Shown here piece after piece: positions 15,847 to 25,092 of a stretch of 64,000 nucleotides of DNA. Within the stretch, counting starts at the first letter, position 1; every line of letters starts with the position of its first letter. The stretch lies in the NCBI RefSeq assembly GCF_003382365.1, contig NZ_QTSU01000001.1, forward strand, positions 1,488,001 to 1,552,000, in the 5' to 3' direction. This DNA comes from Lysobacter silvisoli (GTDB lineage: Bacteria; Pseudomonadota; Gammaproteobacteria; Xanthomonadales; Xanthomonadaceae). The translations under genes were made by a program, and so were the position numbers. The notes beneath the pieces are model-generated. The model was not told the origin of the DNA. It did no database searches and saw only the letters and a list, made by a program, of their open reading frames with translations.

Positions 15847-18800
15847 CTACTGCACGGCGCAATTGAAGCTGAACGTCGCCGTCGCTCCGGCTGCCAACGC
15901 GCCTAAGACCACTCCGGCGGCCAGATCGCCCACGGTGATGGCCCCTCCCGGGCACGCCACGCCGGAGCACGTCACCACGTTGCCAGCCGGACAATTTAGT
16001 CCAGCCTGCGGTGCGTCGCGCACCACCGCACCTATCACCGCTTGGGCACCATGATTGCTCACAACTACGGTATACGCCGTGCTCGCCCCTGCGGTCACCG
16101 TGTCGTCCGTCTGATCGCTAGGGCCAGCGCCTGGCGTGTTGGTCTTGGTGATCGACAAATCCGTGGTACGTAGCGTGTTCGTGTACGTGCATACCGCCGG
16201 GTTCGTGCTGTTGATGGTCAGCGTATTCGTCTGCTGACCGTCCGTGCCTGACAGCGCATGGCCGCCCGTGCAGCCGACGGTCGTGGTGTAGTTCACGGCA
16301 TTGGCACCGCCCTCCGCTGGCAGCGTGATCGTGTTCCCGATCGTTACCACCACTGCTGCTCCGCTGTCCGCCACCGTGGGCGCAGTGGCGGTAAATGCCT
16401 CGGTGTTGTTGGTGCCGCCGGAGCTGGCGCCGATGGTGACTTGATTGCCGGCCAGGCTACCCGCCGCCCAGGCCTTGGCCAGCTGCAACGTGCTGGTACG
16501 CAGGGCGTTGGTGTACGTGCACGTAACCAAAGCGTCCGCGGCCAGCGTGCTGGGTAGAACGACGGTATTGCCCGAGGCCTGACCGTTCGTTCCCGATAGC
16601 GTTGCTCCGTTGTCGCAGGCCAAGGTGGTGGTGTAGTTGGCCAGAGTCCCCACCGTCATGGTTTCTGCGGGCAAAGTGGCGGTTTCCGCCGCGCCCACTA
16701 TGACCTCTGCGCCGTTCGTCGCCGCCGGCGCGGCGGCGGTGAACGGCACCGTATTCGTACTGAGTCCAACGGTGGCTTCAAGACGGGCGACATCGCCCGC
16801 GATAGCGCTAGTCCAAGCCTTGGCCAAGCGGAAACGCACTCGCCGGGTGTTGGTATAGGTGCACACCGCCAAGCTGTCGGAGGGCACCGTTACTGTAAAG
16901 TTGACCGAGGTGGACGTGACCGTCCCCGCTGTTACCGTCAACGGACTGTTGTCGGTGTTCTTTACGCAAGACAGGGCACTAACATAGTTAGCGGTTGTGC
17001 CGTTGGTGAAGGTCTCGGTCAGGGTCGCGGTACCGCCGGTGGTAGCGAAAGAATCCCGCGCCACCGTAGTGGCTCCGCCTGCAGTAGATGAGCCAGCGGT
17101 GATGTCGGTACCTCCGCCAATCGTCAACGTCACTGCATTGGGGCTGATCCCACTCTGCCATATCTTGGTCAAACTGACTGTAGGCAGCAAATTGACTTGA
17201 TAGTCCTCTACCTCACCGTTTGCCGCGTTGCCTGCCGCGCTCGCGATTTCGGAGGAGGAACGCGCCAGACGAAAGCGGGCAAAACCAACTCCCGGCACGG
17301 CAGTATTTGGCACGGTGAAACTGAGGTTGACCGTCTGTATCGCGCCCGTATTAGCCGCCACGACAGTCGCGGCAAGCGACTCCCCTGTATCGAGAAAGTC
17401 TCCGTCGCGGTTGAAGTCCAGAAATCCGGTTAAGAATGCATTCTCGCCAGTTGTGTTGGTGACCGTTACCGGGATGGCAATGATTTGCCCCGGCGTCAGC
17501 ACGATATTGGGAATCGCAGTGGCTCGGGTATCGTCGGCATCGCCGGTGGCGGTGCCATTTTGCAGGGCGTCGGCCTCATTGGTGGCGGCACCGCCGAGAT
17601 AAAGGCCGCCCACCAAGGTGTGGCGCGGACCGCCGTCAGCCGAGAGGGTCTGGTAGTTGTTCTGGGAAGTGCCTGAGGCGGTGTCGGGCGCGTCGCCGAA
17701 ATCACGTGGGCAGCCCGCTTCCAGCAAAGGAGCAACCGTGATGTCGTCAATCGCGAAATCGTTGTTGTTGAACGACGTGGTGAGATTCCTGACTTCGACG
17801 GTGTAGGAACCTGCGGCGGTGGCCGTGAAATCGACCGTTGCCTGCGTCCAATCGGCCGGACCCGTCCAGGCAGCGCCTGAGAACCTGAAGGGAATGGCAC
17901 CGGTCTGCCCCGTTGCAATGACCGTTCCGCCCGGTGTCAGGACGCGTATTTCGAGGTTCGGCCTCTCACCGGGGGCGTTGGAATTGTATCCAGCAAGATT
18001 AACCGCGTTTACTGCGAACATGCTTAAACGATACTGCTGCCCAGCGACGAGAATGACGGATTGACGATAGAACATCCCAACCGTGAGTGCTCCGTTAACC
18101 GCCAGATAGGCATCGTTGTCGCTGCCATCAGTGTGCCCGAACAAGTTTTGCCAGTGATATCCGGACGGCAACCAATTGGCGGAGTATGCCTTGCCGAAAA
18201 CCGCGTACTGAGCGGCGGCTGTATTCGAACCCCCTGCGTAAGAGTAGCCTCCCGCCGTGGCTGGAATCTGGAGGTCGCGGAAAGAAGCTGTTGCACCGAA
18301 GCTGCCACCGAACTCGGCGGTATTGAGATTACCGCAGGTCGTATTGGGCACGGGTGTGACCTGGGCTGCGACCGGCAAGACGCAGGTCAAAGACGAGAGC
18401 ATGGCGGCAACGATACGCGCACGCACTATTCGACTGTCGACATGCCAAGACGCCGTGCGCGCTCCCCGGCCCGAAATCTCTAGCGCTTGCCGACCGTAGG
18501 ACCGAAGTTCTCCATATCCTGCGGCTTTGAATTTCACCCGATTCAAATGCACTGCAGCGCGAGGCGCCACTCGATGTCGTAGCCGTTCGATCAGTGTGCG
18601 CGCCCTTATGAAAAAGCCCAGCCGAATAGAGCGTTCTTCGGTATCGCGCAAGCGCCGGAGTTGCGTCGGCACTTGACTCAAGCCCAGCGCATACCCGTCC
18701 GCTTTGGCCATTCCGACCCCGGTGTTCGACGTCGCCATCCGCGACGAGGATGCCAAACGGGAAGAATCGATCGCCGTCCGCGCTTGCGCCGATCGCGACA

Positions 18801-19065
18801 AGGCCATGAGACTCGCGGATATGGCTGCCACCGCAGCCCCACGATTCGGGCCTTGGGCAACCATCGAGTCGCGAGTTGCGCGACTGCCGGGGCGCACCGA
18901 CAGCTCCGCCGAGCCGGGCGCCAGGAGCCATGAAGCCGCGCCGGCAACCCAGCCTTCGGCGGCAGCGAGCCTATCGCGTAGAGCAGCCGTATCGGCCGCG
19001 ACCGGCGTCACCGCGCCGCACTGCAGCACCGGCTGCGGCCGGCGGCGAACCAAAGAAGAACCCAT
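15847..19065 (-). CDS. Large secreted adhesin-like protein: GEVED, three prealbumin-like repeats, DUF11
   Basis: The reading frame is clear but the start is not. ATG 19065 follows GGGGTGG and lies at nearly the same offset from the upstream terminator as the start of the paralogue at 21951, giving 1072 residues. That puts about 210 low-complexity, weakly coding residues before the apparent Sec signal (RARIVAAMLSSLTCVLPVAAQ), so a GTG at 18426 (859 residues) is an alternative. After the signal come a ligand-binding-like domain (GGSYTVEVRNLT-type end; DFAIDDITV), a GEVED domain (FLDFNRDGDFLDTGES to NGEVEDYQVNLL), three prealbumin-like repeats each ending CTYTN, and a C-terminal DUF11 domain (LSITKTNTPGAGPSDQTDDT) ending TFSFNCAVQ. 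It is presumably exported. GC is lower than in neighbouring genes. Confidence 0.72.
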   Translation of the reverse strand: MGSSLVRRRPQPVLQCGAVTPVAADTAALRDRLAAAEGWVAGAASWLLAPGSAELSVRPGSRATRDSMVAQGPNRGAAVAAISASLMALSRSAQARTAIDSSRLASSSRMATSNTGVGMAKADGYALGLSQVPTQLRRLRDTEERSIRLGFFIRARTLIERLRHRVAPRAAVHLNRVKFKAAGYGELRSYGRQALEISGRGARTASWHVDSRIVRARIVAAMLSSLTCVLPVAAQVTPVPNTTCGNLNTAEFGGSFGATASFRDLQIPATAGGYSYAGGSNTAAAQYAVFGKAYSANWLPSGYHWQNLFGHTDGSDNDAYLAVNGALTVGMFYRQSVILVAGQQYRLSMFAVNAVNLAGYNSNAPGERPNLEIRVLTPGGTVIATGQTGAIPFRFSGAAWTGPADWTQATVDFTATAAGSYTVEVRNLTTSFNNNDFAIDDITVAPLLEAGCPRDFGDAPDTASGTSQNNYQTLSADGGPRHTLVGGLYLGGAATNEADALQNGTATGDADDTRATAIPNIVLTPGQIIAIPVTVTNTTGENAFLTGFLDFNRDGDFLDTGESLAATVVAANTGAIQTVNLSFTVPNTAVPGVGFARFRLARSSSEIASAAGNAANGEVEDYQVNLLPTVSLTKIWQSGISPNAVTLTIGGGTDITAGSSTAGGATTVARDSFATTGGTATLTETFTNGTTANYVSALSCVKNTDNSPLTVTAGTVTSTSVNFTVTVPSDSLAVCTYTNTRRVRFRLAKAWTSAIAGDVARLEATVGLSTNTVPFTAAAPAATNGAEVIVGAAETATLPAETMTVGTLANYTTTLACDNGATLSGTNGQASGNTVVLPSTLAADALVTCTYTNALRTSTLQLAKAWAAGSLAGNQVTIGASSGGTNNTEAFTATAPTVADSGAAVVVTIGNTITLPAEGGANAVNYTTTVGCTGGHALSGTDGQQTNTLTINSTNPAVCTYTNTLRTTDLSITKTNTPGAGPSDQTDDTVTAGASTAYTVVVSNHGAQAVIGAVVRDAPQAGLNCPAGNVVTCSGVACPGGAITVGDLAAGVVLGALAAGATATFSFNCAVQ

Positions 19066-19156
19066 CGAACCACCCCTGAGCCGGCCGAAATGGCCGGACT
19101 TGGGTAAGACAATCTCCCTTTGGCGGTCAAACCGGACATCCCGGCAGGTCTCGGAC

Positions 19157-19188
19157 AAAAAAAAAAGCGGGCCGAAGCCCGCTTTTTC
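19157..19188 (-). terminator. Duplicated pnp terminator
   Basis: AGCGGGC-TTCG-GCCCGCT hairpin with a T-run on the minus strand. It is the second copy of the authentic pnp terminator at 22051-22079 and follows the truncated pnp copy. Confidence 0.75.
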
Positions 19189-19213
19189 GTGTAGCTGCGA
19201 TGTCGTCCGGCGC

Positions 19214-19490
19214 TTACTCGGCCGAGACGCCCTCGCCTTCTTCCACGGCCTTCATCGACAGGCGGATGCGGCCCTGCTTGTCGACTTCCAGCACCTTGAC
19301 CTTGACCACGTCGCCTTCCTTGAGCTTGTCGCTGACCTTCTCGACGCGCTCGTTGGAGATCTGCGAGACGTGGACCAGACCGTCCTTGCCCGGCAGGATC
19401 GTCACGAAGGCGCGGAAGTCCTCTTGGTGACCTTCTTCATAGATGCGACGATTCGACGTCGGATATGAGCTGACAAGCGCGCCTTGGCCT
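19214..19490 (-). pseudogene. Truncated second copy of pnp 3' end (S1 domain)
   Basis: The last 65-70 codons of pnp are repeated here. From 19167 to 19413 the DNA equals the true pnp tail and terminator (22058-22304) except for two bases between stop codon and terminator. Further upstream, about 19414-19490, similarity to pnp continues but is much weaker, with small indels: [14 protein letters not shown] here against [16 protein letters not shown] in pnp. The encoded piece is the RNA-binding S1 domain ([20 protein letters not shown] and on to EEGEGVSAE) without the catalytic domains or a start codon with ribosome site. It lies between the two adhesin-like genes and marks the boundary of a duplicated or inserted unit. 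Confidence 0.88.
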
Positions 19491-19590
19491 GCTCGGACGC
19501 GAGGGGTGCACCGCCTTCCAGTCTTTCACCCATTGGCGAATACGGCACCTGCTCTGCGTCGCCCCACATTTTTGGGTATCGTTCGAAACG

Positions 19591-21951
19591 TCAGTTCACC
19601 GTACATTGGAAGCTCAACGTGGCGCTCTGCCCACTGTTGAGCGTGCCCAGGGTGATGCCCGCTCCGGTCAGATTGGACACCGTAAATGTGCTCGCTGGCA
19701 CGCCGCTACCGGTGATGGTCACAGCATTTCCCGCAGGACAGGTGATGCCCGCGCCGGGCGCGTCGCGCACCACCGCGCCAGCGACCGTCGCCGGTCCGTT
19801 GTTGGTGACACGCAACTGGTAGACCGTGGCTGCGCCGCGGACCACGGTGTCGTTGGCGCCATCGCTGGGACCGTCAACCGGGGTATTGGTTTTGGTGATC
19901 AGCAGGTCGCTGCCGTTTGCATTGGTGAAAGTGCAGGTGAAATCCGTGCCGCCGACCACGTCGGCAGCTGCGATGGTGTAGATGGTTCCGCGCAGCGAGC
20001 CGACCGTGGCGCTGCCATTCGAGCAGGTCGCATTGGCGACCGAATAGCCGTTGGGCATGGCGTTCTCGTCGATGGTCACCGCCACGCCCGCGGCGACGAT
20101 GCCGAACGCTTGCACTCCGGCCACGGCATTGCCGTCGACCTGGACCGTACCCCCGGCAGGTGTGGTCGCCGTACCACTGGTCTGGCCGGTGTTGGTCAGG
20201 CCGAAGGTGAACGGTCCCCGGGCTGCGGCCGGAGTGACCGTCTTGTTCAGGGTCAAGCAGCCTGGGTCGGCGAATGCGGTGGCGCTGTTGTTGGCGGTGC
20301 CGCCCGGCGTCGGGGTGACGAAACCCGACTGCGCGGACGTGCCTTCCTGCAGCGTGGTGCCGTTTAGGGTGATGGTGGAGGTGTTGGGCGCTGCCGTGCA
20401 CTGCGCGATCGCGAGCGTGGCGGTGACGGTATAGGTGAGGCTGGCGCCCGCCGCGCCAGCCGTGCCGGCAGGCAGGCTGACGTTGGTGGCGTTGATGGCC
20501 CCCGCGCCGCTGGCGGCGGGACAGACCGCGCCGCCGGCCGCCGCGCAGGTCCACGCGAACGCGGTGTACCCCGCCTGTAAGGGATCGGTCAGGGTCGCGA
20601 TGAGATCGTGCGCCGTGAGATCGGCGGCCGTGCCGACGGTGGGACGAGCGGCGTTGTTCTGGTACACCACCGTAAAGGTGGCCGTTCCGCCCGGTGGCGG
20701 ATTGGCGTTGACGGCGACCTTGGTGGTTGCCACATCAACATCGTTGTCGACGATGGTGACCACGCCCGCGCCGCCCACGACCGCGCCGCAAGTCTGGGTG
20801 GAGCCCACCACGTAGGCGCCTGCGCGCGAGACCATGCGCAGATCGATGGTTTCGTTGTTCTCGATCACCGTGTCGTTGTTGACCGTGACCAAGTTGGTCA
20901 GGGTGATCGTGGTGGGTGTTTCGTAGCGACCTGCCGGGATGGTCACGGTGTTAATGGTGTAATCGATGCCCTGGGTGGCGGTGGCCGCGGCATCGTTGAT
21001 GAAGTCCAGCACCAGGCCGCCGGCGGGTACGGTGCCGACGACGATGATCTGCGGGCTCAAGGTGTTCGCCGCCGCGCCCTCGCCGCGGGTGCCGGCGATG
21101 CTACCGGTGAATTGGATCACCGGCGACAGGAGGATGTCCACATCGTCGAGGAAGTTGCCTGAACTGCCGCCATTGGCGGTCTGAAAGCCAAGGTTGTGCG
21201 CTCCGGACGTCCCGCCGTACACGAAAGTGCCGGTGTAGCGGCGCCAACCGTTCGTGGAGGTCGCTGTACTGCAGGTCGCCGACTGCACCAGACCTTCGCT
21301 GGCCCCGCTCACAGTCCCAGACTGCGGCGATGCGAAGGCGGTGCCGCCGCAACTCGTGGTGCCGCCCGCGCCCGTGGTGGTCGTGCTCATGGCGACGACC
21401 GTGTTGCTGGTGCTGTCGACATTGAACTCGGCCGTATCGCCGGTCGCTGCGCTGTTGCGCCCACGATGCAAAAAGCTGTAACCGACCTGCTCGCCTTGAA
21501 ACAGGCAGACATCCTGCGACAAGCGCCCATCGCTCCAGGCGTTGAGTTCGGAGAACTGGGTGCCTGCCCCTGCGCTGACGCCGGCGAAGGCGGTGTTCCA
21601 GATTTCGATCACTCCCAGTCCGGTTCCCGGGTTGCCGTTGAAACAGTTGTTAGGCGGGCCACTGCCAGGGAAGGCATTGCTCTGGTTGGGCTCGCTGGTT
21701 TTCCAGCCCTGCACGTCCTGCGCGCGCGTGATGATGAAGCAATTGGGGTTCACGTCGACCGTCTGCGGCGGCTCAAAACCCAGGTTGCGAAAACTACGCT
21801 GGATCTGCGCCACCGCCGGCATGGCCGCCAGTAGCAGTATCAGCGCCAGCAACCAACGCCCGGCCGGCAGGCCCAAGGGACTGCCTTGAACGGCGACCGA
21901 TGCGCGGGCGCGTCGACGACGGCTCGCGGTCAATTTAGATGGAAAGTTCAT
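19591..21951 (-). CDS. Large secreted adhesin-like protein: Calx-beta and DUF11 domains
   Basis: 786 residues from ATG 21951. An Arg-rich n-region (ASRRRRARAS) and a Sec signal (GRWLLALILLLAAMPAVAQ, cleavage after residue 48) show export. An N-terminal ligand-binding-like domain (about 50-285, RSFRNLGFEPPQTVD, FLDDVDILLSP) is followed by a Calx-beta-like domain (about 285-405, DYTINTVTIPAG and NDTVIENNETIDL), a DUF11 domain (to about 563), a prealbumin-like domain (FTCTFTNANG) and a second DUF11 domain (LLITKTNTPVDGPSDGANDT) ending TLSFQCTVN. The last 100 residues are clearly paralogous to the end of the 15847-19065 protein, while the N-terminal halves differ. No sorting signal or autotransporter barrel is seen, so the export route is unknown. 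Confidence 0.83.
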   Translation of the reverse strand: MNFPSKLTASRRRRARASVAVQGSPLGLPAGRWLLALILLLAAMPAVAQIQRSFRNLGFEPPQTVDVNPNCFIITRAQDVQGWKTSEPNQSNAFPGSGPPNNCFNGNPGTGLGVIEIWNTAFAGVSAGAGTQFSELNAWSDGRLSQDVCLFQGEQVGYSFLHRGRNSAATGDTAEFNVDSTSNTVVAMSTTTTGAGGTTSCGGTAFASPQSGTVSGASEGLVQSATCSTATSTNGWRRYTGTFVYGGTSGAHNLGFQTANGGSSGNFLDDVDILLSPVIQFTGSIAGTRGEGAAANTLSPQIIVVGTVPAGGLVLDFINDAAATATQGIDYTINTVTIPAGRYETPTTITLTNLVTVNNDTVIENNETIDLRMVSRAGAYVVGSTQTCGAVVGGAGVVTIVDNDVDVATTKVAVNANPPPGGTATFTVVYQNNAARPTVGTAADLTAHDLIATLTDPLQAGYTAFAWTCAAAGGAVCPAASGAGAINATNVSLPAGTAGAAGASLTYTVTATLAIAQCTAAPNTSTITLNGTTLQEGTSAQSGFVTPTPGGTANNSATAFADPGCLTLNKTVTPAAARGPFTFGLTNTGQTSGTATTPAGGTVQVDGNAVAGVQAFGIVAAGVAVTIDENAMPNGYSVANATCSNGSATVGSLRGTIYTIAAADVVGGTDFTCTFTNANGSDLLITKTNTPVDGPSDGANDTVVRGAATVYQLRVTNNGPATVAGAVVRDAPGAGITCPAGNAVTITGSGVPASTFTVSNLTGAGITLGTLNSGQSATLSFQCTVN

Positions 21952-22050
21952 CAAAGCCGCGCCCCCGCAGCGGTGAGATGATTGGCCTTAGAAAAATTAA
22001 TCTCCATTCGGCAGGTAAACCGGACATCGGCGAGGCGAAAAGAGAGGCAC

Positions 22051-22079
22051 AAAAAAAGCGGGCCGAAGCCCGCTTTTTC
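22051..22079 (-). terminator. pnp terminator
   Basis: On the minus strand AGCGGGC-TTCG-GCCCGCT is followed by TTTTTTT, 26 nt past the pnp stop. It separates the operon from the downstream adhesin gene; the hairpin is symmetrical and may act in both directions. Confidence 0.85.
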
Positions 22080-22104
22080 GTGTAGCTGCGATGTCGCCCG
22101 GCGA

Positions 22105-24213
22105 TTACTCGGCCGAGACGCCCTCGCCTTCTTCCACGGCCTTCATCGACAGGCGGATGCGGCCCTGCTTGTCGACTTCCAGCACCTTGACCTTGACCAC
22201 GTCGCCTTCCTTGAGCTTGTCGCTGACCTTCTCGACGCGCTCGTTGGAGATCTGCGAGACGTGGACCAGACCGTCCTTGCCCGGCAGGATCGTCACGAAG
22301 GCGCCGAAGTCCATGATCTTGGCGACCTTGCCTTCGTAGATGCGGCCCGGCTCGACGTCGGACACGATCTGGTCGATGCGCGCCTTGGCGGCCTGCGCGG
22401 CGGCGGCGTTGACCGAGGCGATGACGATGGTGCCGTCGTCCTGGATGTCGATCTGGGTGCCGGTTTCCTTGGTGATGGCCTGGATGGTCGAACCGCCCTT
22501 GCCGATCACTTCGCGGATCTTGTCCGGGTGGATCTTCATGGTCAGCAGGCGCGGCGCGTACTCGCTCAGCTCACCGCGCGGCGCGGTGATGGCGTTGGCC
22601 ATCTCGCCCAGGATGTGCAGGCGGCCGGCCTTGGCCTGGCCCAGCGCGACCTTCATGATCTCTTCGGTGATGCCCTGGATCTTGATGTCCATCTGCAGCG
22701 CCGAGATGCCTTCCGAGGTGCCGGCGACCTTGAAGTCCATGTCGCCCAGGTGATCCTCGTCGCCCAGGATGTCGGACAGGACGACGAAGTTGTCGCCTTC
22801 CTTGACCAGGCCCATTGCGATACCGGCGACCGGCGCCTTGATCGGCACGCCGGCATCCATCAGCGCCAGCGAGCTGCCGCAGACCGAGGCCATCGAGGAC
22901 GAGCCGTTGGACTCGGTGATTTCCGAGACCACGCGGATGGTGTAGGGGAACTCTTCCATGGTCGGCATCACGGCCAGCACGCCGCGCTTGGCCAGACGGC
23001 CGTGGCCGATTTCGCGGCGCTTCGGACCCATCATGCGGCCGGCTTCGCCGACCGAGAAGGGCGGGAAGTTGTAATGGAACAGGAAGTGTTCCTTGTACTC
23101 GCCGGAGACGGCGTCGATGATCTGACCGTCGCGGGCGGTGCCCAGGGTGGCTACCACTATCGCCTGGGTCTCGCCGCGGGTGAACAGCGAGGAGCCGTGG
23201 GTGCGCGGCAGCACGCCGACCTTGGAGGCGATCGGGCGCACGGTGTCCAGGGCGCGGCCGTCGATGCGGACCTTGGTGGTCAGCACCGAGTTGCGCATGG
23301 TCTGGTACTCGAGCTCGCCGAATTCCTTGGACAGCTCGGCGGTGGCCCAGCCCTCGGCTTCGGCGCGGCCGGCCAGACGCTGCAGCACGTCCTTCTTGAT
23401 CGCGCCGATGGCGTCGCGGCGCTGCAGCTTGTCGCGCACCTGGAAGGCGGCGGCGAGCTGGTCGCCCACGGCTTCCTTGAGCGCGCCGATCAGGGCGTCG
23501 TTCTTGGCCGGAGCTTCCCAGGTCGAGGCCTTGGTGCCGGCTTCGACGACCAGCTCGTTGATGATGTTGATGACCTTCTGCATTTCGCGATGGCCGAACA
23601 TCACCGCGCCGAGCATGACGTCCTCGGACAGCATCTTGGCTTCGGATTCGACCATCAGCACGGCATTGGAGGTGCCGGCGACGACCAGTTCCAGTTCGGA
23701 ATCGGCCAGCTCGCTCACGGTCGGGTTCAGCAGGTACTGGCCGTTCTTGTAGCCGACCTTGGCCGCGCCGATCGGGCCCTGGAACGGGGTGCCGGCCAGC
23801 GCCATGGCGGCCGAGGCGCCGATCAGCGCCGGGATGTCGCCGTCGACTTCCGGATTCATCGACATCACGGTGGCGATGATCTGGACTTCGTTCTTGTAGT
23901 CCTCGGGGAACAGCGGACGGATCGGGCGATCGATCAGACGCGAGATCAGCGTCTCCTTCTCGGTCGCGCGGCCCTCACGCTTGAAGAAGCCGCCCGGGAT
24001 GCGGCCGCCGGCGTAGAACTTCTCCTGGTAATCGACGGTGAGCGGGAAGAAATCCTGCCCCTCGCGCGCGCTCTTGGCGGCGACGGCGGTCACCAGCAGT
24101 ACGGTGTCGTCCATCTTGACGATCACGGCGCCGCTGGCCTGGCGCGCGATCTCGCCGGTCTCCAGCGTTACCTGGTGGTTGCCGTACTGGAAGGTCTTGG
24201 TAATTTTTGCCAC
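22105..24213 (-). CDS. pnp: Polyribonucleotide nucleotidyltransferase (PNPase)
   Basis: 702 residues, the usual length for 3'-5' phosphorolytic exoribonuclease PNPase, a trimeric RNA-decay enzyme and degradosome partner. The start is GTG 24213 with AAGGAA upstream, giving the standard N-terminus [20 protein letters not shown]. Seen: two RNase PH domains with [26 protein letters not shown] and [17 protein letters not shown], then a KH domain ([20 protein letters not shown]) and an S1 domain ([20 protein letters not shown]). It follows rpsO, with a hairpin between them. Its 3' end is duplicated 2.9 kb downstream. Confidence 0.98.
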   Translation of the reverse strand: MAKITKTFQYGNHQVTLETGEIARQASGAVIVKMDDTVLLVTAVAAKSAREGQDFFPLTVDYQEKFYAGGRIPGGFFKREGRATEKETLISRLIDRPIRPLFPEDYKNEVQIIATVMSMNPEVDGDIPALIGASAAMALAGTPFQGPIGAAKVGYKNGQYLLNPTVSELADSELELVVAGTSNAVLMVESEAKMLSEDVMLGAVMFGHREMQKVINIINELVVEAGTKASTWEAPAKNDALIGALKEAVGDQLAAAFQVRDKLQRRDAIGAIKKDVLQRLAGRAEAEGWATAELSKEFGELEYQTMRNSVLTTKVRIDGRALDTVRPIASKVGVLPRTHGSSLFTRGETQAIVVATLGTARDGQIIDAVSGEYKEHFLFHYNFPPFSVGEAGRMMGPKRREIGHGRLAKRGVLAVMPTMEEFPYTIRVVSEITESNGSSSMASVCGSSLALMDAGVPIKAPVAGIAMGLVKEGDNFVVLSDILGDEDHLGDMDFKVAGTSEGISALQMDIKIQGITEEIMKVALGQAKAGRLHILGEMANAITAPRGELSEYAPRLLTMKIHPDKIREVIGKGGSTIQAITKETGTQIDIQDDGTIVIASVNAAAAQAAKARIDQIVSDVEPGRIYEGKVAKIMDFGAFVTILPGKDGLVHVSQISNERVEKVSDKLKEGDVVKVKVLEVDKQGRIRLSMKAVEEGEGVSAE

Positions 24214-24441
24214 GTTGGGTTCCTTCGGTTCGATACGTTCCGGTCGGGGCCCTTGCCCCACCCGGTCGGCCGCCGTCACGGCCTGCGGTTTGGTGTGCAC
24301 CGGTTCGGGCATCCGCCCTGGCCGGTCGCGCGGCCCGAGTTCCGGGCCAGGGCCTACGCGGCCCTGGGGCCGGTCGGCTGGCGCTGCATCCTGCATCGCC
24401 GCGGTGCGCGGTGCCGGAACATTCCGGACCCGCAAAAGAAA

Positions 24442-24465
24442 CCGCGGCGCATCGCTGCGCCGCGG
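24442..24465 (-). terminator. rpsO-pnp intercistronic hairpin
   Basis: A perfect 10-bp stem (CCGCGGCGCA, GCGA loop, TGCGCCGCGG) is followed by TTTCTTTTG on the minus strand, 11 nt past the rpsO stop. It looks like an attenuating terminator between rpsO and pnp, where enteric bacteria have comparable processing and termination sites. The rest of the 260-bp gap shows no gene. Confidence 0.75.
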
Positions 24466-24475
24466 TCGGTATCGT

Positions 24476-24736
24476 TTAGCGGCGCAGACCGAGCTTTTCG
24501 ATCAGGGCCTTGTAGCGCTCGTTGTCTTTCCGCTTCAGGTAGTCCAGCAGGCTGCGGCGGCGGTTGACCATCTGCAGCAGGCCGCGCCGGCTGTGGTGGT
24601 CCTGCTTGTGCACCTTGAAGTGGCCGGTGAGCTGCTCGATGCGGGCGGTCAGCAGGGCGACCTGGACTTCCGGCGAACCGGTGTCGTTGGCGCCGCGCTT
24701 GTTGTCTTCGATGACTTTGCTGGTGTCGATGGACAT
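24476..24736 (-). CDS. rpsO: 30S ribosomal protein S15
   Basis: 86 residues, close to the family length of 88. It binds the central domain of 16S rRNA early in small-subunit assembly. Seen: [20 protein letters not shown] and [20 protein letters not shown], which are highly conserved S15 segments, and the C-terminal KLGLRR. The start ATG 24736 follows GAGAAG. It lies between truB and pnp in the usual order. Confidence 0.98.
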   Translation of the reverse strand: MSIDTSKVIEDNKRGANDTGSPEVQVALLTARIEQLTGHFKVHKQDHHSRRGLLQMVNRRRSLLDYLKRKDNERYKALIEKLGLRR

Positions 24737-24966
24737 GATTTCTCTTCTCGATGCGTGGCCTGCAGTCGCGTATCGGTCGCGGCTTTGCCGCTCCGACGCA
24801 CCGCCTGGCTCGCCGTTAGCTGTGGTTGGTGAGTGCGATTCAAATCCCAGGGACTGGGAAGTGCTTGAAAAGCGGCGAGATTGTAGCAGCCCGCGGCGGC
24901 GAATGCGACCGGGAATGTGGAGCGGCGGTGCCGGGGCGGGCGTGTTCAGGTTGCGGGGGCGGAAGA

Positions 24967-25046
24967 GCAAATCCACCTCAATCCCCCTCAACAAAGGGGG
25001 AGCGGTACGCGGTCGCCTTGGGGCTTAGCCCCTTTGCCAAAGGGGG
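24967..25046. repeat. CCCCCTC/CCCCTTTGCC hairpins, dispersed family
   Basis: Two hairpins (CCCCCTCAACAAAGGGGG, and CCCCTTTGCCAAAGGGG at the right) are preceded by GGAAGAGCAAATCC, the same flank as the copy at 5884. They lie downstream of the periplasmic protein gene and upstream of rpsO. Confidence 0.55.
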
Positions 25047-25092
25047 CGGGCGGCCGCGCAGCGGGCGACGGGGTTGCTCTGCTTTTCCCGCC

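Noticed and set aside
18329-18931. A 200-codon minus-strand open frame overlapping the 5' part of adhesin A
   Set aside because: It has no ribosome site, no domain and no codon bias. The only supported signal there is the export sequence in the adhesin frame.
19214-19405. A free-standing small S1-domain RNA-binding protein
   Set aside because: The sequence is a direct copy of the pnp tail, lacks a ribosome site and begins at an internal GTG; a duplicated fragment explains it better.
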